DNA from: SIG607 sp045537575
Lineage (GTDB): Bacteria > Bacillota > Clostridia > Oscillospirales > Acutalibacteraceae
Assembly: GCA_045537575.1 (NCBI GenBank)
Contig: JAZSPU010000005.1
Span: 1-57,703 of the forward strand
Length of the DNA: 57,703 bases
Direction of reading: 5' to 3'
Of this stretch, positions 57,050 through 57,703 are shown piece by piece (the stretch's first letter is position 1; every line of letters begins with the position of its first letter). Position numbers and translations under genes: made by a program. The notes beneath the pieces are model-generated. The model worked only from the letters and a program-made list of their open reading frames with translations. It ran no database searches and was not told where the DNA came from.

Positions 57050-57493
57050 ATGAAAATAACTGTAAAAGAATATAACCAAATGGTAAAAAAACAGTCGCCA
57101 AATTCTCCCCATCTTAAAAATTTTATATGGGCGTTTTTGGTAGGCGGAATTATATGCTCGATGGGTGAAGTGTTTTTCCATATTTTTAAAAACCTTGGAA
57201 TAGAGGAAGAAAATGCCCGACTTTTAGCATCGGTCACCCTTATTTTCGAAGCGGCAATACTCACAGGCCTCGGTGTTTTTGACAAAATCGCCAAAAGGGC
57301 AGGGGCAGGAACTCTCGTTCCCATAACGGGCTTTGCTAATGCCGTCGTTTCTCCCGCTATAGAATTTAAAAAGGAGGGGTTAGTCTTGGGAGTTGGAGCA
57401 AAAATGTTTACCATTGCAGGCCCCGTTATTGTGTATGGTACTGTGGCATCGGTTGTTTATGGGATTATTTATTGGATAACTACTTTGTTCTAA
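57050..57493 (+). CDS. spoVAC: Stage V sporulation protein AC
   Basis: A 147-residue protein with four or five transmembrane segments (residues about 27-45, 60-78, 95-110, 118-145). KNFIWAFLVGGIICSMGEVF, GIFDKIAKRAGAGTLVPITGFANAVVSPAIEFKKEG and VGAKMFTIAGPVIVYG are the family signatures. SpoVAC forms part of the spore inner-membrane channel for dipicolinic acid uptake and release. The ATG at 57050 has AAGGAG seven bases upstream; an upstream ATG at 57032 lies inside the hairpin. spoVAD and spoVAE do not follow within the 210 remaining bases. No sigma-G-like promoter was confidently identified. Confidence 0.94.
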   Translation: MKITVKEYNQMVKKQSPNSPHLKNFIWAFLVGGIICSMGEVFFHIFKNLGIEEENARLLASVTLIFEAAILTGLGVFDKIAKRAGAGTLVPITGFANAVVSPAIEFKKEGLVLGVGAKMFTIAGPVIVYGTVASVVYGIIYWITTLF

Positions 57494-57598
57494 CAAAAAA
57501 GGCTTGACCAAAAGAGCGGGTTTCTTAAGGACAGTTACCTTCGATAAAAACGGAATTTGGCACACAAATTCCCTGCTTGTAACAGTATAAGACAAAAA

Positions 57599-57645
57599 AC
57601 TACCCGAAGAAGAGAAAGCAAAACTCTTTTTCGGGTAGTCCTTTT
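57599..57645. terminator. Terminator-like hairpin near the window's end
   Basis: ACTACCCGAA (57599-57608) pairs with TTCGGGTAGT (57630-57639), with inner AGAG/CTCT pairing, then CTTTTTA. It probably ends the spoVAC transcript. Bases 57494-57598 show no gene; a 28-codon open stretch from TTG 57502 is too weak to call. Two small palindromes (CTGTGC...GCACAG, 57660-57678, and TTCCC...GGGAA) follow. Confidence 0.7.
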
Positions 57646-57703
57646 TATATAGTGATATTCTGTGCCTTTTGCACAGAGTGGTATTTCCCTTTCGGGAAGT
57701 GAT

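Noticed and set aside
57502..57588. A 28-codon TTG-started frame after spoVAC.
   Set aside because: Too short, weak start and no homology that I can name; left as unexplained sequence.

Overview
The window looks like a chromosomal segment of a low-GC, anaerobic, spore-forming Clostridia bacterium, probably a gut Oscillospirales/Ruminococcaceae-type lineage. This is inferred from SpoVAC, rubrerythrin with a PerR-type regulator, cohesin- and dockerin-like secreted proteins, a ZTP riboswitch on a purine operon, strong sigma-A promoters and AGGAGG-type ribosome sites. No 16S rRNA or other taxonomic marker is present, so the assignment stays at that level.

Layout. 1-2028: an ECF sigma factor (cut by the window edge), its anti-sigma factor and a membrane protein, ending at a truncated 3' half of a tRNA-Arg(CCT) gene. 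That fragment looks like the end of a tRNA-integrated element lying to the left. 2183-5561: a secreted dockerin protein and a secreted two-cohesin-like protein. 5668-11211: operon nrdR-gltX-glnS-nif3-AEC transporter. 11352-14791: cyclophilin, rfbA and two family 2 glycosyltransferases.

14954-27016: an RpiR-family regulator diverging from a ten-gene catabolic operon, the most interesting part of the window. It encodes a FucI/AraA-fold isomerase, an alkylglycerone-phosphate-synthase-like FAD dehydrogenase, a two-cluster iron-sulfur protein, a class II aldolase, a PfkB kinase, an IolB-type isomerase (frameshifted here), a mutarotase-like epimerase, a DUF4867 protein, an FGGY kinase and a single-chain EtfB-EtfA fusion. 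It holds no transporter and no NAD-dependent dehydrogenase. The proposal is a sugar or cyclitol pathway whose oxidation step passes electrons through FeS clusters to an electron-transfer flavoprotein.

27104-27736: an SGNH hydrolase behind a promoter with two direct repeats. 27786-38623: purine operon purE-purM-purN-IMP cyclohydrolase (PurO type)-AICAR transformylase-purD-purL-fhs, under a ZTP riboswitch and a consensus promoter. Fhs makes the 10-formyl-THF used by PurN and the transformylase. 38932-40890: a signal-less GH16 protein, then a repeat-rich islet with a small orphan gene and a gene fragment. 40935-43850: rubrerythrin, PerR-type regulator, acyl-ACP thioesterase and an AraC regulator. 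44028-48380: a 1450-residue secreted metallophosphoesterase sharing a C-terminal-type module with the cohesin-like protein 40 kb away.

48472-57493: an FHA-FtsW/RodA protein with a penicillin-binding protein, a DUF2975/XRE/DUF4173 module, two BmpC/YufP-type ABC permeases without their ATPase or binding protein, an SGNH hydrolase, and spoVAC, whose ribosome site lies inside a terminator hairpin. All calls come from reading the sequence; no database search was run.
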